NCBI RefSeq assembly: GCF_040802235.1
Contig: NC_133170.1
Span: 7,207,001-7,271,000 of the forward strand
DNA: 64,000 nucleotides
Direction of reading: 5' to 3'
Origin: Manis javanica
Taxonomy: Eukaryota; Chordata; Mammalia; Pholidota; Manidae
Shown: positions 12,325-23,293 of the stretch, in pieces
Layout of the letters: each line of letters starts with the position of its first letter
Numbering within the stretch: the stretch's first letter is position 1
Program-made: the position numbers and the translations under genes
Notes under the pieces: generated by a model
The model's input: the letters and a program-made list of their open reading frames with translations, nothing else
Database searches by the model: none
What the model was told of the DNA's origin: nothing

Positions 12325-13424
12325 CAGCAGGAAGTGGGGAGTGTGGAAAATGGCGCTGGTGCAGCAGCCGGGGCATCTCAGCCCTACCCTGTGGAAGCTT
12401 GAAGCTCACGAGGCTCACTCGCTGCACCCCGCCTGCTCGTGCACTTTACACACGAGAGAATTGAAAGCTAATGCTACCAAAGATGTAGAAAGGAATCTAA
12501 GCCGTCTTGTCCTTTTTTTTTTCTCGTCTTGTCCTTTTTTATTCACTGAATTCTTTTGCATCATATTGGGACACTCAGAGAAACTTCTAGATGAACAGAA
12601 TCAGAAGCTGAAGAAGAGATGCGATGAGAGCATAAGAAACACAAATCACATTTCAGCTCCAGAGGCAAAGTGAAAATCCGTAGAGAGAGACTTGGAAAAG
12701 TACAGGCGAGAAATTGAGCAAACTAAAAACCATATCCTGCAAGCAGACCACACCTTCAAAACCCAGGTTACCTGCCGAGAAAAAAAGGGCTCAAGACAAC
12801 TAGACCAAGACTCCGATTTTGAAGAGGTTGGTGATTCAGCAGACCAGGGAGGTAGCCCACTGGAAACTCAGATCGGAAAGCCTGGAAAAACAGAAGCTGG
12901 CTGAGGGATACAAGAGGTGGGCACCAATGCCTGGGAGACCCAAGAAGGAGAGCCCTGCGCAGAGAGATAAGGGGCCCGTGGTGAAGTGCCACAGCTTATT
13001 TTTGGCTGCACAAGCACACTGTGCCCTTCGTGTTGCTGTGGGTGATCATGTTGCCTGGAAATGATCCCAATTCCTTAGGTCACCCCAATGATTACCTGTT
13101 TTCCCAATCACTAACAGTGTGACATTGGGCAAGGTATTTCAATTTGCTAAGACTCGGGTTTCCTCATCTACAAAACAGGGATCATTGCTTCCACAGATTG
13201 AGTGCCTGTGGTGTGCAGGCTCCTTTGAAGTCCCTGAGATCAAGGAACTTGTAGAGAAGTGTTTTCCAAGCCTCCATGACCACGATCTGTTATAAGGAAA
13301 ATATTTTATGCCATGAAGTGTGGTGGCTCGTTGGGTATGTGCTTTCTTCACATGCAGGCACATCCACATGAGAAATGAAACTATAAAATCCTTATTAAGA
13401 AATAAAAAATAAAAATAAAAAACC
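12325..13424 (+). pseudogene. Retro-pseudogene resembling the TANGO1/cTAGE5 (MIA3/MIA2) family
   Basis: This block interrupts L1 ORF2 and is not L1. Its plus-strand frames carry a decayed coiled-coil protein. EKLLDEQNQKLKKR is followed by a stop, then EKYRREIEQTKNHILQADHT, and then a block ending KKAQDN. A stop stands where TANGO1/cTAGE5 proteins have W after HDN. In a shifted frame come REVAHW and later the motif MPGRP, spaced much like the family segment REAANLR...MPGRP. In that family these segments lie in the cytosolic coiled coil and before the proline-rich COPII-binding tail of ER-exit-site cargo receptors. Stops, frameshifts, no introns and an A-rich end at 13399-13424 argue for a dead retrocopy. 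I did not find a target-site duplication. The family assignment rests on recalled sequence, and the first 200 bp are unassigned. Confidence 0.55.
13100..13195 (+). repeat. MIR SINE fragment inside the retro-pseudogene block
   Basis: acagtgtgacattgggcaag, then gggtttcctcatctacaaaa is a clear forward MIR core. It may have lain in the 3' UTR of the parent mRNA. Confidence 0.7.
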
Positions 13425-13752
13425 CCAATAACAACCACATGGTCATCTCAGTTGCTACAGAAGAAAGCATTTGATAAAATTCAGCACTCTTTCATGATAA
13501 AGACCCTCAACAAAAGTGGAATAGAATGAAATCTCAACGTAATAAAAGCCATCTATGCAAAACCCAGAGCGAACATCATACTCCATGATGAAAGACTGAA
13601 AGCCTTTTCGATGAGCAGGAACTAGGCAAGGGCACCTACGTTTGTCACTTTCTTTCAACATAGCCGTGGCAGTTCTGGCCAGAGCAAACAGGCAAGAAAA
13701 AGAAATAGACAAAAAAAAAAAAAAAAGAAGTAAAATTATCTCTGTTCACAGA

Positions 13753-14242
13753 TGTCAAGGAGGAAATGATTTCCTTCAACTCTCTTCAAGTCCCTGGCTC
13801 AGTCTGAAAATTAGATACAAGGAAAGATTAACAGAAGAAAAGCATACAAATTTATTTAAATTTTATGCAACAATAGAGCTTTCATAAGGAAACAAAGACC
13901 CAAAGAAACAGTTAAGCCTGAGTATTTTCATGCTGGGTTTGATAAAGGGCAGACAATCATGAAGAAATATGAAGATCAAAGAGTATGGGAGGTAAGCGCA
14001 GAAAGGGAGGGAAGCTTAGCAAGGCCTGTTCCTTCAGATTCTTCTTGGTGTCCCTTTATCTGTGGAATAAAGATGCTCCTTTTCTTCATGTTAAGGGAGG
14101 CATCTCTTACATGAGTATTAGGACCTGTTTCAGGGGAAAAGGGGGCGGGGGTAAGGTAAGAATGACCTTGCTTCTGCCATTTTCTCAAATTCCTTTAGCC
14201 TAAAATATTCAGTATGCAAAGGTGCCATGTTTTGGGGTAGCA
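13753..14242 (-). repeat. Solo LTR of an endogenous retrovirus
   Basis: Read on the minus strand, the element begins TGCTACCCC and ends CCTTGACA, giving the TG...CA ends of an LTR. It contains AATAAA-type signals near its 3' third. No gag, pol or env sequence adjoins it, so it is a solo LTR. It sits inside L1 ORF2 with loss of some L1 sequence, and I could not see a clean short target duplication. It resembles ERV1-type LTRs, but the family is not established. Confidence 0.55.
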
Positions 14243-16275
14243 CATCTTTTTTTTTTTCTTCCAGAATGGAAGTTTTATTTGAATACACTATTCCAAGGGA
14301 GGTGAAAAGGAAACTCTAAAAATAATTCCACTGACAATAGCATTGAAAAGAATAAAACACTTAGGAATTAACCATTGAAGTGAAAGACTTGTAAAATGAA
14401 AATTGCAAAACATGGCTGAAACTAGAGAAGATATAAATGGAAATACATCCCACATTTATGGGTTAGAAGACTTAATATTGTTAAGATGTCAATATTACCC
14501 AAAATGATCCACTAAATCAATCTGTATCAAAGTCCCAATTTTTTTTTTCAGAAATAGAAAAGCTCACCCTAAAATTCACATGGAATCATAAAGGACTCTG
14601 AATAGTTAAAACAATCTTGAAAAAAAACAAAGCTAGAGGACTCAAAGTTCCTGATTCCAAACTTACTGCAAAGCTACAGTAATCAAAACAGTGTGGTACT
14701 GACATAAAGACACATATAGACCATTGAAATAGAATGGAGAGCTCAGAAATAAATCCTTGTTTAATCTGGTGAAATGATTTTGACAAGAGTGCCAAGACTG
14801 ACTATTCACTGTGGCAAGAATAATCTTTGCAACAAATGATGCCAGGAAAACTGGATGTCTGCACGCAAAAGAATGACATTAGATCCTTATCCAACATCAT
14901 ATACTAAAATTAATCAAAATGGATCAAAGACTTCAATGTAAGATCTAAAATTACAAAACTCCTAGAAGAAAATATAGGGCAAAATCTTCATGCACTGGAT
15001 TTAGCAATGATTTCTTGGACATGACACCAAAGAGACAGGCAACAAAAGAAATAATAGGCAACTTAGATCTCATAAAAGTTAAAACATTTTCTGTATCAGA
15101 AGACAATATCAGCAAAGTAAATAGGTAGCCCAAAGAATGGGAGAAAATATTTGCAAATCATGTTTCTGATAAGGGATTAATATCTGGATTTATATAGAGA
15201 ATCCCCAAAATTCAATAACAAGTACAAACAGAAAATGCTCAAAGGACTTAGTAGACATTTTCCAAAGACATACAAATGGCTAATAAGCACATGAAAAGAT
15301 GCTCAGTATCACTAATCTTCAAGGAACTGAAAATCAAAATTACAGTGAAGTACCACCCCACACTTGTTAGAGTGCTGCTATCAAAAAGACAAAATAACAA
15401 ATGTTAGTGAGATTGTGGAGAAATCTGAACCCTTGTGCATTGTTGGTGGGAATGTAAATGGTATAGGTCTCTTGGAAAACACTATGGCAGTTCTTCAAAA
15501 GATTAAAAATAGAATTACCATTGATTCAATCATTCTACTTGTGGATACACATCCACGTTCACAGCAGAATTATTCACAATTGCTAAAACATGGAGGTAAC
15601 CAAGTGTTCACCAGCAGATGAATGGATAAGCAAAAGCTGTTTCTTAAAAAGGAAGACAGTTCTGACATACTCTGCAACATGAGTGAACCTTGACGACATT
15701 ATGCTAAGTGAAATAAGCCAGTCACAAAAAGACAAATGCTGTATGATTCCACTTATATGAGGTACTTAGCATAGTCAAAAATCGTAGAGACAAAGTAGAA
15801 TGGTGGTTGCTGGGGCTGGGGGAAGGGAGAATGGGGTGGTAGTGTTTAATGGGTATAGAGCTCCAGTTTTACAAGATGCAAAGAGTTATGGAGATGGATG
15901 GTTGCACAGCATTATGAATACCACTGAACTGTACACTTAAAATGGTTTAAGATGACATAATAAGATACCATAATAAAAAAAATTGGAAAAAAAATTCACA
16001 GGTGATTCTCCTGCCCTTCAAGGATTGAAGCTCTTAGGTTTAGCTTTCAGTGTCATATGCCTACACAAGGCTTTACGTGAATAAATGAAGCAGAGAGTGA
16101 TGTGTGCCTTAAGATGCTCTGATAAGATGTTAGCAGTTGAGAGAGGGAAAATATTAGTTCCTGTTTGAGAAATCAGGGAGAAGTCCGTGGAGGAATAAAG
16201 TGGGATGAATCTGGGATTTGGGCTCAAGAGACCTCTCTCACCTCCACAGGTCATTATGACACATGTCACACTGCC

Positions 16276-16445
16276 TAAGCCTCAAAACCGTTGAGGCCCA
16301 TTTCTTCACATGTAAGTGAGAAAGATTCACCTCCATGTCACAGGATTACCATGAAGACTTCAAACAATGAAGAGAGATAAAACATGTGGGAGCTCATAGA
16401 GGAGTGTTAGACCCGGAGCTGGCAATCAATAAATGGTAATTATGT
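16276..16445 (+). repeat. MIR SINE fragment
   Basis: Forward MIR pattern 'gcccatttcttcacatgtaa' ... 'gctggcaatcaataaatggt'. Degenerate. Confidence 0.55.
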
Positions 16446-16749
16446 CTGAAACCGAGCTGGCATGCGAGTCAGACCTTGAAGGATGGGCAGGGTTTAAACA
16501 TTTAGAGGTGAGGAGGAAGGGAATTAGGGTGGAAGAAGGCAAGGAGAGCTTTTATGGGCTGCACGGTTTCCTAACTATTTCTATGCATGTATCATACAAA
16601 ATATTTTGGAAGCTTTAAAGCCAAACCAGACATAGATCTTAGGTTCAAGAAGCTACCAGTTATGTCAGTAATTCATTTTTTAAACCATAACGGGCAAATT
16701 TACTTTTAGCAAGGTTATGTGTATTCCTAATGGCTGCATGGTTTTGTTT

Positions 16750-17480
16750 TTTTTTTTGGAGTACACTTGATATGCAGTATTATATTGGTTTCAGGTATGT
16801 CTCTGTTTGTTTTTTTTTAACATGTGTTTTAAAAGGTGTTTTTCTACCTTAAGATATTTTATATTATAAAAGTAATTGATGCTCTTAAAAGTTCGAAGAG
16901 GAAAAAAATACATAAAATAAATATCACTCCTCCCACATTCTTTCTCACTTCTCTCCTCAGAGGTAACTGTGATGAACACTGTGGTATGTCTTCTCACAAT
17001 CACTGTTTATGCATGTAAAAAACACATGATATATTTTTATGTACCTTTTTGCCCCTCAATGAAATCATGCCTTCCTTACTGTTCTGGAAATTGCTTTTTT
17101 ATCCCGGAATAGAGTGTTAATATCTTCCAATGTCAGTATATAAAGCAACCTCATTCTTTATAATAGCAGTATAGAATTTCATTTTATGGATGTTCTATCA
17201 TTTATTTAACCAGTTTCCTGTAGATGGGTGTTTGGGTTATTTCCATTACAAATAATGCTGAAATGAATATCCTTATACACATATCTGTGTGCCCTGTGTG
17301 AGTATGTCTTAGGGAAAATTCCCAAAAGTGGAGTCAAACAAAAAGTTTTACATATCAAGAGACAATGTTAAACTGGTGTCTTAATAGAATGAATAATTTA
17401 TACTACCAATAATAGAATATGAGAGTTTCTCTTTTCCTATATGGTTATCAACCTTACATATTAGTAGACAAATTTATTTG
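16750..17480 (-). repeat. Old L1M LINE fragment
   Basis: The plus strand reads as reverse-complemented L1 3' sequence: 'tatattggtttcaggtat' near 16781, then 'gatgggtgtttgggttattt' and 'caaataatgctgaaatgaat' near 17250. Highly diverged. Confidence 0.6.
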
Positions 17481-19031
17481 CAATCAAATCAAGATAAAAA
17501 GTGATTCATTCTAGTTACATTAAATTATTAATAGTTATTTTCACATTTATAAATTTACAAAAATCATTAAAATTTCATAAATTTATTTAAAAATCTTATA
17601 AATATGAATAAAATTTAGCATCTTTCTACATGCTTATTGCTAATTATAAACTTGTGGGTAAATTGCGTTTTTATATCCTTTACTCATATTAAGAAATTAT
17701 CCCTTTATTTTGCAAGATTTTTTCAATTTGACTTTCCCTGTTGACTATGTGGCATTTTTGCCCATGTACAAATTCTTAAATTTTATGTAGTTAAAGTTAT
17801 TAATCTTTGAAGTCTTTTGAGTTCCCTTACTCCAGGATTTTTTGGTGTAATTCTTTAATTCCATCCTTTAGGTGCATTCTTTTAAAGAGATTCCTATAAA
17901 AACATTTCTTTAAAAAAAATGGTTTTTAAATAATATTCATGACATGCCAAAAATAGAGGAAAGTTTATACATTTTTCTCTTTTAACTATATTGTATCAAT
18001 TATGGTAAAAGTTAATAAGAATATATTTTGTTTATATTAGTTTTCCAAGTCAAGAATTTGGATAGAAAATTCTTATTTGATATCTGAAATTCATTCTAAC
18101 ACAGCTGGACACTGTTCTGATCTGAAAAAATGATAGAGGTAAAATTTTAAAGATGCATTTTCTCAGAAATAGTTTCAAAGATCCTGGAGTCTTCTATTCT
18201 CTTCCACAAAATCTTACCTTGTTAAGTATTAGTTTAAGTATAGCTTATATTACTGGCAGTACAGTAGCGTTTTACTTGTCAACAAATTGAGTAGTAACAC
18301 CTTTCCCTATTTTCAACAAACCTGAGGATGTTTCCTAGTTATTTTCCTATGAGGAAATTTAAATTATCTTCATACACTAAACTTTGTCAGCTAGGAAGAC
18401 AGTATGGAATATGTTTTATCCTCTGATGATACCACCTTCTCTAATCATTGCCACAAATGCAGTATGGTACATTGATTACCTCGGTTTCATCTGCTTTTGT
18501 AGTTCCATTTCTGGAACCCTGACGCACTGCTAACTTAACAATACATCTAGGTAAATTATTAAGGCTTATGTCATCAGAAACCTTGAAATGAATAACTCAT
18601 ATTTGCTCATCTAAGCCACAAGATTGCATTCTATTTTTTTAAATTCATATACAAGACATCGAATTTTTAAAATGCATATTAAAAAGTTTAAAAATTTAAC
18701 TGTAAACAAAATATTAAATTTGGCACCAGACACCATCTTTTCTCTCGAACAGGATTCATATATGACTTTATTCAATCGAAGACATGATTCTTCTAGTCAT
18801 GTCTTTCCCCACCATCTCAAGTATTTGGCTTTCTCTAAGAACTTGTTTCTGAAGTTGCCACTAGTTTAATATTTTCACTCTCAATTTTCTAGCTGCTCCT
18901 GCTGTTTATTCACTTCCTCAAAGACAAAATCATCTTATCTCCAGATTATATTTGTGTGGTTATTTGGAATGCCTGCCTCCCACATTCTGTGACAGATTAT
19001 TTCTGCTTTACTCATCATTTTATTGTTAGAG
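17481..19031. other. AT-rich intergenic DNA, nothing assigned
   Basis: Very AT-rich with short reading frames. Probably contains further decayed L1. No gene seen. Confidence 0.3.
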
Positions 19032-19095
19032 CTTGGTAATTAGTAGATATTCAGTAAGTATTTGTTGAATAAATGAATGAATGAATGAATTTGTG
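19032..19095 (+). repeat. L2 3' end with (TGAA)n tail
   Basis: 'agtaagtatttgttgaataa' is followed by a short run of TGAA units (atgaatgaatgaatgaat), the usual 3' terminus of L2. Confidence 0.65.
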
Positions 19096-21585
19096 TCCAA
19101 GCTCAAGTCTCATTCTCTTCAAAAAGACATTCCTAACCTCTCCAGCCACAGTGATCACCCTTTCTCGAACTGGGGGCATTTATTGTTGGAACTACTCATT
19201 TATCCCATGGAGATGTAGAATTCAACAGGAGTTTAAGGTAGCAAGCTTTATATTGTAAATAATGTAATTAATTGAAACAAAACTCTTGGTTTTATTTTCA
19301 CAAGTACCATCATTATGGACGGGGATTTGCCTTCTGAAGTATCCTGAAATATATTTGGACTATTGGTATGTTTAGAAATTTTTCTGATGTTTAGCAACAT
19401 TTCGGTGATTTTTTGAGACTAATATGGTTCCTAAGCTTAGAAAAACAAGCCCGTCATTTTTCTAATGATGGCCCTTCAGATAGTCAAAGATGGCTCTCTT
19501 GATCAATCAAAACATAGTCCCTCCTTCAATTATTGTTTTTGTGTTGGTTTCCAGCCTCTTTCATCATCCTGATTTACTTTCCTGTGAACTCATTCTGGTT
19601 TGTCAATGTCTTTTTTAAAATAAAATTACTTTTTTTTTTTTTACCAGTAATTTGGTTTTTTTAAAGTATGTTATTCAAATGTCATAAGATAGTAATATAA
19701 GACTTAAAATTTGTATAAATTCAGAAGTTACTCTAAGAATAATCCGTGACAATTCTTCACGTCTTTAAGCTCAGAAATTTGAGAAATTATTATTTTTTAT
19801 TCAGTAATAGATTACCTTTGTCTGGCAGCTGTCAACGGTTGTTGGAAGATTGTGTAGATCGCAAACCAAATCTGTATCTCACAGCTTAAAATTATCTGAC
19901 TTGCTCTGACCGCTTGCTGTTGAACCTCAAAAGGATTTAAACAAGTAAGTAACAAAATACCTGGCTTGTTTTGGTGTGAGGAAAAGATTTAGTCTTATAA
20001 CTATTACCTGCTAAGGACCCAAACCCAGTGTTTAATAATAATAATGATCAGCTCTTGCCTGGGCTCAACAAACTCTACCCTGCTCTGGTGAGGGTATCAG
20101 CATTCATTTAAAAGACAATCATTAGTTTGAGTTGTCATTACAAAGCTTACTAAATTGCTGATAAAATCCTTTATTCCCAAGCAAGAATTGTCCTTTTTAG
20201 TCCTTTATATGTAATTTATGCTCCACTCAAGAATATTATAATAAATAATAAAGTTGCTCAATAGTTAAGCCTCAAAAGAAGGCAATAAATGTTACAGAAA
20301 AAAAAGTAGCAAGTAAATATAAATATATATAAATGTATTAGAAGAGGTATGTTGTCGGGTCGGGGAGGGGGTCTTAAGCCTCTCTACTGAAATGGTTTTA
20401 CTCTCTGGCACATTGTTATGATCATTACATGTTAGCTCAATGAATGAAAAACACTCAAGCTTTAGGGAATTCTACATTGGGGACAACACATTATAAGCAA
20501 GGTCCTTGGTTTCAACAGAGTATCGGGCAACTTTTTTTCCAATTTCAGTTTCAATTGTTACTATATTTTCCATTTCAATATTCAAGAACTTAGTATGAGT
20601 TCAACATAGCACTAATAATTATTAAAAAATAAAAATAAACCATGCTCATTTTCCTAATTGTATAAGTCAATCTCCTATAATCCAAATTTGTATATTATAA
20701 ATTACTTATTTTCTTTCTTTATGATGAAATTTACTTGGGCTACTTAGGTAATAGTATTTGAAAGTAGCCCATAAATGAGCTACTGGCCCTGGACGGAGCC
20801 AGCTGCAACAACATGTTCAAGCAACCGAATGAACAAAAGAACCTTTGGAATGCACCTGGTTGTTCAAAAATAGCAGGTTTTTTTTTTTTTTTTAAGACTG
20901 TAAGGAACTCAAATTTCTTTTTAAGGATTCTGTTACTGCCTTTCCTACAGAAATCACCCAGATTACTTCTTGACTTCTTTGACAACAGAGGAGGTCATGC
21001 TGTTTGGTGTTAGCTCAATAGCTCTGAACTTACAGGAACTTTCTTTTCTGAATAGTATGTCCTAACTACAGCAATTCCTGCATTGCTTGCACATTTGAAC
21101 CTCTTATATCCCTGGATTACAATATATATTCTTTATGTAAACTTTCAAGAGAAAAGGCATTCAAGGTACATGTTTACATTTTATATAAATATAGATATTT
21201 ACATATACATGTTTTATACATATTATATGTATTTTTCACATATCTGTGTTTGTATAGCAATAACTGAAGTCTGAAACCTATAATCATACTTGCAATTTTC
21301 ATACTTTCAAAAGCATATGCCAATTCAAAATTATTTTTGGAGGACCCGTCAAACTTTTAAAAATTTTGTTCAGAAAGGAGAGTCTATGCTCAGGGTCCAG
21401 TTTGCCACCATGAAAGCCTAGAAAGAGTTATTAAGATTATTTTGCTTTATTTATTATGATAAAGACAATTGTATCAATTGAGGTAATCACTACAACTTCC
21501 AAAATCATTTTAGGTTAAATACAAAAATTCTAAACTAAAGCTGTTTGGATGTGAGATAAATCTATAACAAATTGTAAAACGTCCA
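19096..21585. other. Intergenic DNA, nothing assigned
   Basis: No gene, RNA or confident repeat. It contains a T tract at 20879-20893 and an AT-rich TATATA-like stretch at 21180-21245. Confidence 0.3.
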
Positions 21586-21715
21586 TTGATTCATTATTGT
21601 ACAAGCAGTTATTCAGAGTCCATTATCTGTTGTGTACCGTTTCAGACACTGGAGTACAAAAATCAATACAATATAAAATTCTTGCCTTTAAGGAGCTCAC
21701 ATTTTAGTGAGTGGT
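21586..21715 (-). repeat. L2 LINE fragment
   Basis: Reversed L2 3' signature: 'ttcattattgtacaagcagt', then 'taaggagctcacattttagt'. Confidence 0.55.
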
Positions 21716-22780
21716 GGTAGTTTTTTTCTCCTCTGCAGGTATTTATTTAACATGTAGTTTCCATAAACAGCTACAGAAATAGTATGTTACAGAAGCTAAA
21801 GAAGAAAGAAGAATTAGGTGAAGACTTCACAAGTGGGTTTGTCTTGTAGGTACTGGGAATTGGCTGTTGAATTAAATTGCATTTCAGATCTATTTAAATC
21901 CATATTGTTGACACTACAGTGAAAGCAGTGAAACTTGTCAGCAGATGATTAAGTTTTATGGTTGATGTGCACAGTTTTGTAGCTTGGGAACATTATCAAG
22001 TTTCTGGGAAAAACGTCCTTCCTCCCTCCCCACCCTTCCTCTATCATTAAATCAGGGGCTGAGTCTATTGCTGTTAGGTGTGTTCTCCGAATAAAGGTGT
22101 ATCGCAATCATTCTTTTTTCCATTTTTCACTGACAATCTGAGAAGAGTTACTTCAGTTTTGTTTTGTGGGTTTTTTTTTTTTCCTCCTGGGGCAAGAAGC
22201 GTTTAGATTGTTGGTTTGTTATGTATTCCATAAGGGAAGGTCTGCACTTTACTGGCTACTCTTTTAATTCCCCAGATCACCAGTTAGTGGTATTATTTTG
22301 GTTGAGTGGAACATTCTTTACCAGCAGCTAGAGGAGGTATGCACGTCCCTAGATTACTGGCTTTCCACTGACTAGTCTTTTAGGAAAGCAACACGGTTCC
22401 CACGGAAATTAACAACCACTCAGGTCGAACGGGCTTGAAATCTTCAGGCCAAAGTGGAGGAAAAAAATTGGATTGGTATGGTTTGGGTTACTTTGAAGAG
22501 GGAGGGCGGGAGTTAGCGAATGCATAGAGCGTCAAATGGGACTTTATTAAACGACCCATTAAAACGAAACCTCTGTTGGCCCCAGAGGATTGGGAAAAAA
22601 AAAAAAAAGCTTCAAAAACCTAAATTCAAACAAAATTTAGGAGACGTGGGAGACGCATAAATTCAGTCTGGATGCTTTCAAGACCACCTCTCCGGTCACC
22701 TCAGGCTGGAGACTGGGTACAGGTGTGAGAATTTTGCACAGTTTTCGAAACTATTTTTCAACGCAAAACGGTGCACCCCA
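21716..22780. other. Region upstream of the CpG island
   Basis: Mostly unique-looking sequence rising in GC towards the island. An A tract lies at about 22591-22606. It could hold proximal regulatory sequence, but I cannot assign a discrete site. Confidence 0.3.
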
Positions 22781-22904
22781 AGAACTTCAGGGTAGGAAAG
22801 CAAGTTCCGCAGCGCCGCGTTCTCCTGGGTTGGTATCCTTTCCGCCTTCCCGTCGCGCCACGCCCCCTTCGCCACCGCCCGCAGTCAGGGGGCGTTTGTT
22901 TACG

Positions 22905-22912
22905 TGACGTCA
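22905..22912. promoter_or_regulatory. Full CRE palindrome TGACGTCA
   Basis: Perfect CREB/ATF palindrome about 0.2-0.4 kb upstream of the exon 1 donor, in the upstream part of the CpG island. Occupancy is inferred only. Confidence 0.6.
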
Positions 22913-22980
22913 TCCGTAGTAAGCAGTCCCCGCCCCCGTTTCCCTCTGGCAGCCGCGTTTCCCGCGCCGCGCGCTTCTCC

Positions 22981-22990
22981 CCTTAAAAGG
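22981..22990. promoter_or_regulatory. CArG box CCTTAAAAGG (SRF-type)
   Basis: Matches CC(A/T)6GG exactly. An AT-only core is unusual inside such GC-rich sequence. Functional use is not shown. Confidence 0.45.
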
Positions 22991-23066
22991 ACAATAGCGG
23001 CCCCGGGGGCGCGCGCGGTCGCCGGGCCTTCTCCCCTCCCAGCCCTGGACGCGCGCGCGCGCCCGT

Positions 23067-23074
23067 ATGCAAAT
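23067..23074 (+). promoter_or_regulatory. Octamer motif ATGCAAAT (POU factors)
   Basis: Perfect octamer about 40 bp before an NRF1-type site in the presumed core promoter. SINHCAF is known to be active in embryonic stem cells, so a POU-factor input is plausible but inferred. Confidence 0.5.
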
Positions 23075-23094
23075 AAGCTCGATTCAGGAGAATT

Positions 23095-23293
23095 TTGTAC
23101 GGGGAGCCGCGCATGCGCAGAGGGAAAGCGGAATCTACACCTTCCCGGCCGGCGGTAGCAACTGCAGAAGTGCAGGAGACAATCTTGCAGGACAAGGCGG
23201 CGGCGGAGGAGGGAGCGACCGGAGGGGGGTTGGCCTGGCGTGCACTCCGCACCCCGGGAACGTTAGTGCGCGTGGAGCGTCTGCTTTTGGAAG
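23095..23293 (+). other. SINHCAF: SINHCAF first exon (5' UTR), start approximate
   Basis: A strong splice donor, GAAG|GTGAGT, lies at 23293/23294 just downstream of the promoter motifs. The transcription start cannot be fixed from sequence, so the left edge is an estimate. The exon is expected to be non-coding and to splice, directly or through further 5' UTR exons, to 36845. The frame containing the ATG at 23113 stays open to the donor. Confidence 0.5.
23108..23119. promoter_or_regulatory. NRF1-type site CGCGCATGCGCA
   Basis: One mismatch from the palindromic NRF1 consensus TGCGCATGCGCA, which often lies close to start sites of CpG-island promoters. It also contains the ATG at 23113 that opens an in-frame upstream extension. 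Confidence 0.6.

Larger units (their letters stand above)
12122..15994 (+). mobile_element. Old 5'-truncated L1 (L1M type), interrupted by two later insertions
   Basis: The plus-strand L1 starts inside ORF2 (about 12130-12310, ending with a recognisable '[13 protein letters not shown]'-like block). It resumes at 13425-13752 and at 14290-15990. The 3' end has the L1M signature 'ctgaactgtacacttaaaat' followed by an A-rich tail at 15973-15994. The 10-bp direct repeat ttcacaggtg at 12112-12121 and 15995-16004 is the remaining target-site duplication. ORF2 is broken by many stops and frameshifts. Two later insertions, a retro-pseudogene and a solo LTR, sit inside it. Confidence 0.85.

Noticed and set aside
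16795-17018. Sequence resembling a short conserved transcript around 16836-17018
   Set aside because: It reads as decayed L1M on the minus strand, with short frames only.
21180-21245. TATATA-rich stretch considered as a promoter or hairpin
   Set aside because: Ordinary AT-rich low-complexity sequence with no adjacent transcript evidence.
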